A stretch of DNA of 64,000 bases from contig CAMTDV010000012.1 in NCBI GenBank assembly GCA_947069175.1, positions 34,318,341-34,382,340 on the forward strand, written 5' to 3'. This DNA comes from Scalesia atractyloides (taxonomy: Eukaryota > Streptophyta > Magnoliopsida > Asterales > Asteraceae). Below, in pieces: positions 35,385 to 45,914 of the stretch. Each line of letters starts with the position of its first letter. The stretch's first letter is position 1. Made by a program: the position numbers and the translations under genes. Under the pieces are notes generated by a model that was not told where the DNA came from, did not search any database, and saw only the letters and a list, made by a program, of their open reading frames with translations.

Positions 35385-35489
35385 TGTTTAAAGCTGAAGC
35401 TATCCAAAGACCAACGTTTTTCAAAGACGCTGAATATCGCATGATGAGTGAAGACAAAGTTGTTAAATGAGCTATTGTCAAGGGGAGTT
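35385..35489 (+). mobile_element. Tail of a truncated Copia (C) of the A/B family
   Basis: These 105 bases match the last bases of Copia B before its 3' LTR (62816-62920), including the purine tract AAGGGGAGTT. They lie directly before an LTR that also serves as the 5' LTR of Copia A. Confidence 0.75.
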
Positions 35490-35955
35490 TGTTGGTGCAT
35501 ATTTATTACAATAGCTTAGATTTGGTCCTTGAATATCTTGTAATTAATAAAACGATAAATAGTTAGTAGGTTTAGTATTGTAGTAGTTGATTAGAAGTGT
35601 TTGGGCTAAACCAGACACAATATAGTGAGTGGAAGGCGAATTGGCCTAGACCTATTTGCAGCCCATGTGATGAAACCCTAGCCTAGTTGCAAACTTGTCT
35701 CTATATAAAGAGAGCTTTGCATTAGGGTTAAGGTTGCTCAGTTTGCTTAGTGGATTAGTTAATTACTTCATAGAGAGTTGAGAGAGAGTCTTGAATTGAT
35801 TGTAAACTCTTGAGTTGGATAATCAATAGAAGACTGGTTGAAAGTAATTGTGTTTGTGTTCTTGTTCGATTTTCTGTAAAATCTGATCTAGAGGATTCCA
35901 CACTCTAGGTTGGATAGACGATTCTGTGAAGATCCATACGGAATAGGGATCTACA
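35490..35955 (+). repeat. LTR shared by Copia C tail and Copia A (A 5' LTR)
   Basis: A 466-bp LTR starting TGTTGGTGCATATTT and ending GGGATCTACA. A TATA box TATATAAA is at 35702-35709. A purine tract precedes it and a primer site follows, so it reads as both a 3' and a 5' LTR. Confidence 0.85.
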
Positions 35956-35957
35956 AT

Positions 35958-35970
35958 TGGTATCAGAACA
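35958..35970 (+). promoter_or_regulatory. Copia A primer binding site (tRNA-iMet)
   Basis: TGGTATCAGAACA starts two bases after the LTR; one G-to-A change relative to TGGTATCAGAGC. Confidence 0.85.
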
Positions 35971-36084
35971 TTCGGCTCTTGGTTTGCTCAGTTAGGAATC
36001 ATTACTGCAGAAAAAGTTGGGGTTTTGGACGTGTTTTTGACTACTGGTTTGAAGTTTGGAGTTTGTTATAGGGTTTTGCTGCTA

Positions 36085-36430
36085 TTTCGGATAAACATCA
36101 AGGCATCTCGGATAAAACTTTGTATTTCGGATCATCAGAGTCGTATTTCGGATCATCAGAGAACCATCTCATATTAGAATAGTTGCATGTCGGATTAGAA
36201 CAGTTCACCTCGGATTGTATCTCGGATTAGAACAGTCTATCTCGGATTGCATCTCGGATCAGAACAATCCATCTCAGATTGCATCTCGGATAACCAAGGA
36301 AGCATCTCGGATTGAAACAGTGCATCTCGGATACCATTTCGGATTACTGTTCCAAACCACCATCTCAGATTAGCATCTCGGATCACTGTTCCGAGATTCC
36401 TTTTCGGATTGTTAATCCGAGTTACTGTTT
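36085..36430 (+). repeat. TCGGAT-core leader array (Copia A)
   Basis: Roughly fifteen irregular units of CATCTCGGAT or TATTTCGGAT, spaced about 15-30 bases apart, fill the leader between primer site and gag. Copia B has a comparable, differently arranged array at 59065-59520. Confidence 0.8.
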
Positions 36431-36709
36431 TGGATTCAGTACTGTTCCGAGTTAAGTTAACCAGCTGACGTAATCGGAGATAAACGTTTTCGAACACAGA
36501 ACTTGATCCATAGACAATCTTGACAAACCGACTCCCCGGTTATACTCGTGTGATTTTTAGGACACAAAAAAGGCACGAAACTTCCTAAAATCACTATCGG
36601 ACATTATATATCATTGGATTCGTAACGTTGAGACTAGTTAACTGTATAATTTGGTAATCACTCATTTCGGACAAATTTTTAACTTTTTTAACGAGCCGGT
36701 TCGATAAAC

Positions 36710-37439
36710 ATGTCGAATATGTCTAACTTAAATGAATTGTTGAGAATGGAGCACGAGGCAGGAACGACTAATAAACCACCTAAGATGCTGAAGGTAGAAA
36801 ATTACCTTACATGGAGGATAGGTTTCAGTCATTCATTGAATATCAGGACACACGGATGTGGATTTGTATTCAAGATGGGTACGTAAACCCAACACATGAC
36901 TTTGAAGGCAGACAACGTGTCACTGCCTATGTAAACATGTCAGAGGCTGAAAAGAGAATGTATGAGTCCGAAAAGAAGGCCTTAGCTACTACAAAGATAT
37001 TGTTACCAGATGGCATCAAACATACATTCAAGCGATATACCACTTCGAAGGAGATGTGGGATGCCCTAGAGAAGGGGTATGAAGGCAGTCCTGATATGAA
37101 AAAGAACAAGGTTGATTTGCTGAAGAAACAGTTTGCTGTGTTTAAAGGCATGAGAAATGAGTCCCTTGAAGATAGTATCACCAGATATTATCATCTGATG
37201 TCAGAAATGGACAATTATGACATAGAGGGATACACGGATGTGGAGATAAACGATAAGTTGCTAAATGCTTTACCTGCCAAATGGGATATATATACACTAA
37301 TGATAAAGGGTGAAGCTGATTATGAAGATAAAGACTTGGAAGAAGTTGTTGGGAAACTGAGAACTTATGAGCTCAACATGAAGACGAAGGAAACTGAATA
37401 TGATCAGGTTCAAGATCCGGGAATTTATAAAGGGCTTAC
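36710..37439 (+). pseudogene. gag: Copia A gag, N-terminal half
   Basis: The ATG at 36710 (MSNMSNLNELLRMEHEAG) is followed by MLKVENYLTW, where a one-base loss near 36812 shifts the frame. From 36811 the Copia gag core continues: RFQSFIEYQDTRMW, MYESEKKALATTK, MWDALEKGYEGSP, LLKKQFAVFKGM, DSITRYYHLMSEM and LLNALPAKWDIYTL, up to YDQVQDPGIYKGL. The G2 LTR interrupts it at 37440. It is close to the Copia B gag. Confidence 0.88.
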
Positions 37440-38614
37440 TGACGGGTGGTCTATTGGACAACCCGAAAGTGCATTAAAATGATTATTATTCCATGATTAA
37501 TGGGTTAATTTTTACGATTTGATGTCTACGGTGCGTATTGCTTTGCAGGTACCGAAGAGCATAATGAGGGAGTTTAAACGTGCTTTTTCAGGGATTTGAA
37601 AGTGGCTAGTTGAATATGAGAACTCAAGAGATTGAACGAAGGGCAAAACGGGAAATCCTGCTGACCACCGTAAGTTACGGTGGGCGCCGTAGCTTACGGT
37701 GGAGTTCACCTTCAAAAGCACCGTAAGACAGTCCTTAGGCACCGTAAGAAGATTTTGGCCCACCGTAAGCTACGGTGGGCACCGTAGCTTACGGTGGCGA
37801 GCTACGGGAAAGTTGTAACAGCCCATTTTAACTCGAATTGAAGAGGTCTTTCACATACCAATCATTGGGAAACGTTTTACAGAGCTTAGGGGCAAATTTT
37901 GAGTAATCTTGTGGGTTCTAAACAATTTCTAAACATTGCTTTGGTGTTTTTGATTCCTATGAACAACAATATTGAAGGTGTGATGAATTGCAAGACCATG
38001 AGTGGCTAGAACTCTTTGTGATCATCTTGAGTGGAAGGTTTTATTTGAACAATTGTGTTTTAAATTCTCATCTAGAATAATAACTTGCTATATGTGTAGT
38101 TGTTATGGTGTTTGGATTCTTGTTAGTAAATTGTTGATTGATGTTTGACTCGTTGCCTTAATTGTACGTTCTTGGTGTCATTGACAATCGAGATATCATG
38201 GGGAGGTTTACGGGTTGGATATTAGTCAATTGGTTATCGGGTAACAACCTCGCATTGTAATAATCCGAGTACTTAGTTCCCTTTTATCACAAACAAGTAA
38301 TCAAACACGAGTCATGTCTATGTGACTCTTTCTAGTTGAATTTGAAACACATGCGTTAATTTAAACCGGAAACTTGAGATGGTCACTCTCTTTTAATCTG
38401 TTAAACAACCAACTTTGATTTGCTATTAGTTAAAATCTAAAACCACAATCCAAAAACTCTGAATTTAATTTCTTGCAATTTAGGTAAATTAGTCAAAGTA
38501 TTACAAACTTTAGATAGCACATATTCCACAAACTCCCTGTGTTCGATACCCACTTACCGCTATATTTTAGTAGTATTTGGATTAAATTTACGTGAGACTA
38601 CGACAATCACATCA
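37440..38614 (+). repeat. G2 5' LTR
   Basis: 1175 bp, the same length as the 3' LTR, with only scattered substitutions between them, so insertion is recent. The inverted motif cluster at 37665-37797 is the main structural feature. Confidence 0.9.
37665..37797 (+). repeat. CCACCGTAAGCTACGGTGG hairpin cluster (5' LTR)
   Basis: Four hairpin-forming units (37665-37683, 37685-37702, 37760-37778 and 37780-37797) with 7-bp stems CACCGTA/TACGGTG, in alternating orientation, plus two half units CACCGTAAG between them. The 3' LTR has the same cluster at 49060-49192 with three changes. Confidence 0.9.
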
Positions 38615-38619
38615 ATTTT

Positions 38620-38637
38620 TTGCGCCGTTGCCGGGGA
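38620..38637 (+). promoter_or_regulatory. G2 primer binding site (tRNA-Asp)
   Basis: TTGCGCCGTTGCCGGGGA matches the complement of the tRNA-Asp 3' end (TGGCGCCGTTGCCGGGGA) with one mismatch; it begins five bases after the LTR. This primer is typical of Athila/Tat elements. Confidence 0.85.
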
Positions 38638-38729
38638 GTAGTGCGCAACGTGTGTTATTTTGAGTTAGTTTAGCTTGTTATTTTTCGGGTTTACGCTGGT
38701 TGTGTTAGTGTGCAGGTTCTTACAGGTGC

Positions 38730-40863
38730 ATGCATACTAGAGGCTCTAACAGGCTATCACCATTGGTATTTGATCTGTAGATTGAGCGAACTTTACGACG
38801 CAATAGGGTTTTGTTACGAGAAAACAAGATTAGTGGTTCCCCAACTACACCTACTACACCAATAGCACGACATAACATCATGGAACCATTACCTACTACC
38901 ACAAGCCAAACATCACCATCTACACCTCCACCAATTCCTACAACTCACCCAACTTCAACGCATGAAGTTAACCCAACCAACGCCGCATCAATGGTTCCAC
39001 CATTCTCATCCTTTTTCCCAACATCCGGTCAATCATCATCCACCCAATATCCATTACCAAGCCAACCTTTACCAAGTTCCACCATTATCCATACATCCTC
39101 CGCATTTCAACCACCAACCAACCTGGTTTCCATGAGCCTTCTTCATAGTTTATGCAAACATCGGGTGTAGGAGGAGACGGGTATGATGATGGTTATGAAA
39201 AAGAATTTGGAGGGTATGAAGAAGAAGGTTATTACTATGGGGGTGATGGAGGTAATTTGGGACCGCAAGGGGGAATGGGTACCCATAAAGGCAACAATTG
39301 GAACAAGTCAAGAAATTGTTAGGCAACCTACAGGGGTGCAACAAGTTCGTCCTTAAGGACCACCGTTCCAACAACCAATGCCTTTACAACAAGTCCAAGG
39401 TCGACACTAACAACCTCAATTCCAAAGACCGCTGCATCAATCCCAACATCAACAACACTTCGTACCTCAAGGGTTAAGACAGGGTCACGCGGGTCGACCA
39501 AGAGTACCTTTAGGTGTTCCGTGAAGACATCATCGAGAGGTAGTGCGGGGGGTTGAAGCACATTTTCGTCCGATTATTACTAATAATCCTTCTGTGGTAG
39601 TGATACCACAACGCCCGGATGGGAGGACATTTGAGGTTAGGATGACCTCATTAAAAAGCTTGCCGAAGTACAAGGGTCTAGCAACGGAGGAACCGTACTT
39701 CCATTTGGAAACATATGATTCATTTGCAACACCATCGGGGGGCAAGTTATTCCGCGGATGATGTTAAATTGGTATTGTTTTAGTTTTCGTTGGAAGATAA
39801 GGCAAAGAGGTGGTTCCACACTCTACCGTCCGCATCGATTTATACTTGGGCCGATATGCAACAAAGATTTCTAGAAAAATTTTTTACGGCCCAAATGACA
39901 AATGAAGCTAGGCGGAGGTTACGAAGTTTTCAACAACAACCAGGAGAAATGTTTCATGAGGCGTTCGAAAGATTTAATATGATTCTAAAAAATTGTCCTC
40001 ATCATGGTATTACATTGTGGGAGTTGTTGAATGCTTTCCACGAAGGGTTGAGTTCGGAGGATGCTCGTGATTTGATGTCTATCACAAATGGTACATTTAG
40101 TACAAACTTTGAACAAGACGATTGGGTATTCTTAGAGCAAATGGCGGTCACATCAAAAAGGAAAGCACAATCTTCAAGGCGGGCTAGACATGTAATCACA
40201 AGACCTCAAGCGTATGCAGTAGAGGATGGAGGGGCGCAAATGACTAATCAGGTATATAATGTTTGTACTAACTGTAATGAATTGTGTTATGCAGCAGAGG
40301 TATGTTTGGTGGGAGCGAGTGACAATCAAGTTGAAGAAGTTAATGCTATTGCGGGGGGTGGTTGAAATTTCAATATGAATTCCAACACATACCACCTCGG
40401 GTTACGAAATGATCCAAATTTTCGCTATGGGAACCCGGCAAATCAATCCAACCCTAATTTCCAAGGAGCTCAACGGAGTTTTGTTCCTCGTCAACAATAT
40501 AATCAAGGGAATTTTAGGGGTGGCAATGGTCAAGGGTATCAAGGTCAATTTCAACAAGCGGGTGACCAAAGTGGAAATGTGGGTCAAACTTCATCAAGCG
40601 GCAACGAGGTTATGGACATGCTCCTAATGATGCAACAAGACATGCAATGGAGAAATCAACTCGATGAGGCTCGTATGCAAGAGGATGAAGTTCGGGATAA
40701 AAGCATTCAAACGCTCACCACTCAAATGGGTCAATTAGCATCCGAGGTAGCGGAGCTTAAGAAAGATAAGGGCCAACTTCCAAGTGACACGAAGGTAAAT
40801 CCCTCTCACAATTCTTCACGTAATATTAATATTAACCACGTAAGTGTTTTTACGAAGCGGTAA
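38730..40863 (+). pseudogene. gag: G2 gag
   Basis: The ATG at 38730 starts MHTRGSNRLSPLVF; a TAG at 38778-38780 follows (the second copy has GAG). A Pro/Thr/Ser/Gln-rich part precedes the gag core: VEAHFRPIITNNPSVV, WFHTLPSASIYTWADMQQRFLEKFF, MFHEAFERFNMILKNCPHHG, LLNAFHEGLSSEDARDL. A degenerate knuckle (CTNC...C) lies near 40264-40305. A TGA at 40363-40365 probably replaces Trp. The tail 40375-40863 is Gln/Asn-rich. Frames change near 39160, 39350, 39480 and 39760. Confidence 0.82.
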
Positions 40864-42076
40864 AGAATTTAAAAAAAATTTGACACCGGGGTTGGTTGAA
40901 GGGGTGGTTGAGGATATTACAGGAATTGAGAGTGATGAGGATGAAGTCTCATCACCAAGTGTGTCTAAGGACCCTATCGTTGAAAAAGTAATTAAAAAAC
41001 CGGGTTTGGGTGAAATTTTGAATGAAACAAATGAGGAAGGGGGACCAAGTCAAGTCCCGTTTCCTTCCGCTTTAGTTGAACCGGGAAAGAAAAACTTTAT
41101 TTCAAGAAGAGGTCCTCAAAAGGAGGAATTATTGGATGTGTTTAAACAGGTAAAGGTAAATCTTCCATTACGTGATGCAATTAAGCAAGTACCCGCTTAT
41201 GCTAAATTCTTAAAAGAGTTATGCACTCAAAAAAGACAACAAAAGAAAAAGTTGCCTAAGCGGGTTGATTTGACCGGACAAGTAAGTGCAGTGCTGAAAG
41301 TGATACTTCCCCCTAAGCTCCAAGATCCGGAAACGCCACTCATAAATATTTAAGTTGGGAACTTCCTAATGTCAAAGGCGTTATTAGATCTTGGAGCCGG
41401 TGTAAGTATATTATCGGGTTGTTTGTATGATCCGTACGACTTTGGTCCATTTGCTCGGGTGGAGACAACGGTGGTTTTAGCCGATTTATCTCACAAGTTA
41501 CCCCGAGGGATGGTCCAAGATGTTATTGTTAAGGTTGATGAATTCTACTACCCGGTAGATTTCTTGGTACTAGACTACTCATCCGCGGACCCAAAACAAC
41601 AACAAAATGTTATTTTGGGTCAGCCATTTCTAAGCACCGCTCACACTGTAATCGATTGTCGACTTGGTACGGTTAACATGACATTTGGTAACAAAAAAAT
41701 GCGATTAAATGTTTTTACTAACACTTCTAATTCTGTTGGTGTTTATGAGTGTTTCATGGTAGATCTAGTGGATGGATGTGACCCGCATGAATATGAGAAA
41801 GAGGATACTTGTGTTTGTGTTTGTGATGTTTCTGAACAGGTACATGCTTGTGATTTGAGGGTAGAAGAAGAAAAACAAGATGCAATGGCTGTGAAAGAAG
41901 GGCGACCGCCGTGGACTCATCAGTTTGAGAGTTTACCGGCGGAAATTAGTTCGGGCACAAAGCCATCATTGGAGGAACCACCAATGTTGGAGTTGAAGGA
42001 ATTGCCAAGCCACTTGAAATATTCGTTTTTAGGGGATAATGACACGTATTACTGGTCATTATTGCCTCTAATTTAG
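40844..42076 (+). pseudogene. pr: G2 protease and gag-protease linker
   Basis: The linker has LRSGKEF, an acidic stretch, YAKFLKELCTQKR and LPPKLQDPETPL, as in Athila polyproteins. A TAA at 41351-41353 interrupts just before the protease, whose active site is ALLDLGAGVSIL (catalytic Asp codon 41387-41389, D-L-G type typical of this lineage), followed by VILGQPFLSTAHTVID. A long acidic region leads to RT. Confidence 0.85.
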
Positions 42077-43140
42077 AGGTGGCTCAGGAGCATGAATTGT
42101 TAAGGGTGCTTAAAGCGAATCGGGCGGCTATTGGATGGACGATTGCTGATCTGAAAGGAATCAACCCATCCATTGTTATGCATAAGATTATTACAGCTGA
42201 TGATGCCAAGCCGACGAGGGAAGCACAAAGAAGGTTGAATCCGAATTTGCGCGAAGTAGTAAAGAAGGAGGTAATCAAATGGTTGGATGCAGGTATTATT
42301 TATCCTATTTCTGATAGTGCTTGGGTAAGTCCTACCCAAGTGGTGCCTAAAAAGGCCGGTATTCAAGTGATTAAGGACGAAAATGGTGAGCAAATCGCCA
42401 CCCGACCGGTCACCGGGTGGGGCGTGTTTGTATTGATTATAGAAAATTGAATACCGCAACCTCTAAGGACCATTTCCCATTACCCTTCATTGACCAAATA
42501 ATTGAAAAACTTTCGGGTCAAAAATACTACTGTTTTTGGATGGGTACTCAGGTTACAACCAAATTGCTATTCACCCTGATGATCAACATAAAACTACCTT
42601 TACATGTCCTTATGGTACTTTTGCCTTTAGGCGAATGCCATTTGGCTTGTGCAATGCCCTATCAAATTTTCAACGATGTATGATGAGCATTTTCTCGGAC
42701 ATGGTTGGGGAGTCGTTTGAGGTGTCATGGATGACTTTTCTATTTTTGGCACAAGTTTTCAGTCTTGTCTCGACGAGTTGGAAAAGGTTTTAAAAAGATG
42801 CTTCGAGAAAAACTTAGTGCTTAGCTGGGAGAAAAGTCATTTCATGGTTCAAGAAGGTATTGTGTTGGGCCATGTTGTTTCTAAAAAAGGGATGGAGGTA
42901 GACAAAGCGAAAATTCGTGAAATATCATCGTTACCTCCTCCTAAAAATGTAAAAGGGGTAAGGTCGTTCTTGGGGGCATGCTGGGTTTTATAGGAGATTT
43001 ATTAAGGGTTTTAGTGTTATTACTAAACCCTTATGTAATTTGTTATTGAAAGATGTTCCTTTTGACTTTACTAATGAATGTTTGCAAGCTTTTGCTGTTT
43101 TGAAGGAACAACTGGTGAAAGCCCGTATTTTATAACCGCC
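42077..43140 (+). pseudogene. rt: G2 reverse transcriptase
   Basis: It encodes GWTIADLKGINPSIVMHKI, DAGIIYPISDSAWVSPTQVVPKK, VCIDYRKLNTATSKDHFPLPFIDQ, GYSGYNQIAIHPDDQHKTTF, FRRMPFGLCNA, the catalytic MDDFSIFG (Met-Asp-Asp within 42724-42735; the residue before is Val) and VLGHVVSKKG. Frame changes near 42415, 42535, 42720 and 42980 break it. Confidence 0.88.
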
Positions 43141-43700
43141 GGATTGGTCAAAGCCGTTCGAGATCATGTGCGATGCCAGTGATACAACTATTGGAGCGGT
43201 TTTGGGTCAAAGGGTCGATAAGAAGCCGGTGGTGATTTATTATGCAAGCAAAACTTTGTCCTAGGCACAACTGAATTACACCACAACCGAAAAAGAATTA
43301 TTAGCGGTGGTGTATGCCTTGGACAAGTTTCGATCGTATATATGGGGAAGCAAGGTGATAGTATATTCTAATCATAGCGCAGTTCGGTATTTGATGGAGA
43401 AAAAGGATGCTAAGCCCCGGTTGATTCGATGGGTGCTGTTGTTACAGGAATTTGATTTGGAAATTCGAGATAAAAAGGGAAGTGAAAATGTGGTGGCGGA
43501 CCACTTGTCTCGAATTCCAATAGAAGGGGCTGATGATTCTAGTGAGATTAATGAACGGTTTCCCGTTGAACAGTTGCTAGTTGTCTCTACTTCTACAGCA
43601 CTGTGGTATGCCCATTATGTAAACTACTTAGCCACGGGTGTTATTCCTAGTCATTGGACGAAGAGAAGAAGACAACAGTTCATGGTTCAAGTCAAGCAAT
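43141..43700 (+). pseudogene. rh: G2 RNase H domain
   Basis: It encodes PFEIMCDASDTTIGAVLGQ, IYYASKTLS, TTEKELLAVVYALDKFRSY, VIVYSNHSAVRYLM (the usual Asp of TDH is Asn) and VVADHLSRI. In-frame TAA at 43133-43135 and TAG at 43262-43264 each replace a glutamine. The altered Asp would weaken catalysis even without the stops. Confidence 0.85.
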
Positions 43701-44898
43701 ACATTTGGGATGAACCAGATTTGTTCAAAATTGGGCCCGATCAAGTAATTAGAAGGTGTTTGCCGGAAATGGAAGTGGCCAAAATTTTAACCATGCTCAT
43801 TCATCCGCTTGTGGGGGACACTTTAGTGGTCACAAGACGAGATATCGGGTGCTCACATGTGGGTTCTATTGGCCAACAATTTTTAAAGACGCATGTGAAT
43901 TTGCTCGAAGTTGTCTAAGCACGGGGAGTATTTCAAAAAGGGATGAGATGCCCATGCAACCTATCTTGGTGGTAGAGATTTTCGATGTGTGGGGGATAGA
44001 TTTCATGGGGCCTTTTCCAAGTTCAAACGGGTTCTTGTATATCTTGGTGGCCGTGGATTATGTTTCAAAATGGATTGAAGCCATACCGACAAGGACTAAC
44101 GATCATTCGTTTGTTTGCAAGTTTGTACAATCGAATATCTTTGCTCGTTTTGGGATATCACGTGTTATAATCAGTGACGGTGGTTCACATTTTAAAATTT
44201 TTAATTTCGGGAAATTATTGAAGAGGTACAATGTGAACGACCGAATTGCCACACCATATCATCCACAAACTAGTGGATAAGTTGAAGTGTCCAACCGTCA
44301 AATCAAAGAAATTTTAATGAAGACGATGCGAATGGATAGGAATGATTGGTCGAGCAAGTTGGATGATGCGTTGTGGGCATACCGAACGGCGTACAAAACT
44401 CCTATTGGTACAACTCCTTACCGGTTGGTGTATGGGAAGGGGTGTCATTTACCAATGGAATCGGCGCATAGGGGGCATTGGGCAATCAAGACGGTTAACG
44501 CAGATTATGACGATGCGGGGAAGACCCGAAAACTTCAGTTGAGTGAGATCCAAGAGATTTGAGATGAAGCATATGAGTGTGCAGCTTCTTACAAAGATAA
44601 GCTCAAGAAGGTTCATGATGCAAAGATTCAGAAGCGAACTTTCGAAACGGGCCAAAAGGTGTGGTTGTTTAATTCAAGGCTAAAAATGTTTGTGGGCAAA
44701 TTGAAAAGCAAGTGGATGGGCCCCTATGTTATTACGCGAGTAGGCAGGTTTGATGATGTTGATATTGTGGATGAACGGACTAACATAAAGCAAACGGTGA
44801 ATGGGCATCGGCTCAAACCGTATTTGGAAGGAAACGATATTAAACATCTTAAACTTGACAAAGTGGGCTCCATTCTACGCCCGCTGGACGCGGATTAA
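43701..44898 (+). pseudogene. int: G2 integrase
   Basis: The HHCC zinc module (HSSACGGHFSGHKT...GFYWPTIFKDA) begins near 43770. The DDE core follows: FDVWGIDFMGPFPSS, VIISDGGSHF and VEVSNRQIKEIL, then LDDALWAYRTAYKTPIGTTPY. TAA at 44278-44280 (Gln) lies just before the catalytic Glu, and TGA at 44560-44562 (Arg) lies before the C-terminal part KVWLFNSRL...GPYVI. The product would end at about 44898. Confidence 0.88.
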
Positions 44899-45582
44899 AC
44901 ACAAGAGGCCCATGTTTGGTAGGGTAAATATATAGAATATGTGTTAGTTAGTTTGTTTCGAGTAATTAGCCGAGCTTGTTTGATTTGTGTTTGAAACAAG
45001 TGTGGGGAAGTTTTTCCGAATTTCTCATACACGGTGTTGAGGACAACACGGGTTTTTCGAGGGGGTCATAGGTTAAAGTATATATATATTTTAGAAAAAA
45101 AATTCAAAAATTTTCAGATAGGACCGTAGCTTACGATCCCCACCGTAAGCTACGGTGGCACCCAATTCATTACGGTATAAAGCCACTGTCTTACGACCCT
45201 CTGTATAAGCCCTGGCCACCGTAGCTTACGGTGGCCACTGGGCGTAAGGGGTCTGCAAAACAGTGATTTTAAGTAAGAGATATATCCCCAATCACCCAAT
45301 TTCTGCATCTCTTTCAGCCACAACTTCCATTCTTCTTCTCCCCTATTTACTTTCAAGAACACCCAATTTAACCTACACCAATCCTTCAATTGCTCACCAA
45401 ATCAAGTGATTTTTGGGTCAATCTTGGCTAGAATTTCACAAGGATTCCAATTTTATGCTTGCATTTGGTCGAATCCAACGTTTGGGGGGATTTGGAACCT
45501 TTTGATCCGAAATTTTTAGGGTTCTTGTAGGTTTTTTGTTAATCTTCAAGTTTTTAGGGTTCTTCTTTTCTACAAGGTTAAG
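44899..45582 (+). other. G2 post-integrase spacer
   Basis: Non-coding. It has a purine motif AAGTGTGGGGA at 44998, another hairpin cluster of the CACCGTAAGCTACGGTG type at 45121-45250, and from about 45260 a pyrimidine-rich, UTR-like stretch that ends in a strong splice donor (AAG then GTATGT at 45583). Confidence 0.6.
45121..45250 (+). repeat. CCACCGTAAGCTACGGTGG hairpin cluster (internal)
   Basis: Three recognisable units (45123-45136 half-decayed, 45140-45158 and 45216-45235) plus related half units. Same core as the LTR clusters. Confidence 0.85.
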
Positions 45583-45907
45583 GTATGTAATTTCTTATCC
45601 TATTGATTATTGCATTGTAGAATTGTAAGTAATAGGTTATCATGATCCCATACTTGCTTATAGTTGATGATGTTGAGATGAATTTAATGTGTTTTTGAAT
45701 GATTATGGTTATGGAAGCTAGTTATGTGATAAAAATATGATTTTTGGTCAAAATTTTACTAACTTTGGAAATTGTTGTTCAAATTTTTGCATATGATGAA
45801 CTTATGTTTTTGCTAGTTTTCATGACCATAGTGATAAGCAAGTGTGGGGATAATGTGGGATTTTGAGAAGATGAATAATGTGTGTTTTTTATGCCTATGC
45901 TTTGCAG
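45583..45907 (+). other. Candidate intron before the G2 extra ORF
   Basis: The donor AAG|GTATGTAATT and the acceptor TATGCTTTGCAG, after a T-rich tract, delimit 325 AT-rich bases. The ATG of the extra ORF is eight bases after the acceptor. Env-class and Athila elements are known to express their 3' ORF from spliced RNA. Splicing here is inferred. Confidence 0.5.
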
Positions 45908-45914
45908 AATTATT

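Noticed and set aside
36085..36430. A CRISPR-like array
   Set aside because: Units are short, irregular and lie in the leader of a plant retrotransposon; spacers are partly repeated and there are no cas genes.
37512..37763. Small minus-strand ORF conserved in both G2 LTRs (also 48907-49158)
   Set aside because: The conservation is explained by the LTR duplication, and the frame runs through the hairpin cluster.
38730..40365. A proline-rich host protein
   Set aside because: The Pro/Thr/Ser-rich part continues into the Athila gag core and is repeated at 50122 in the second G2 copy.
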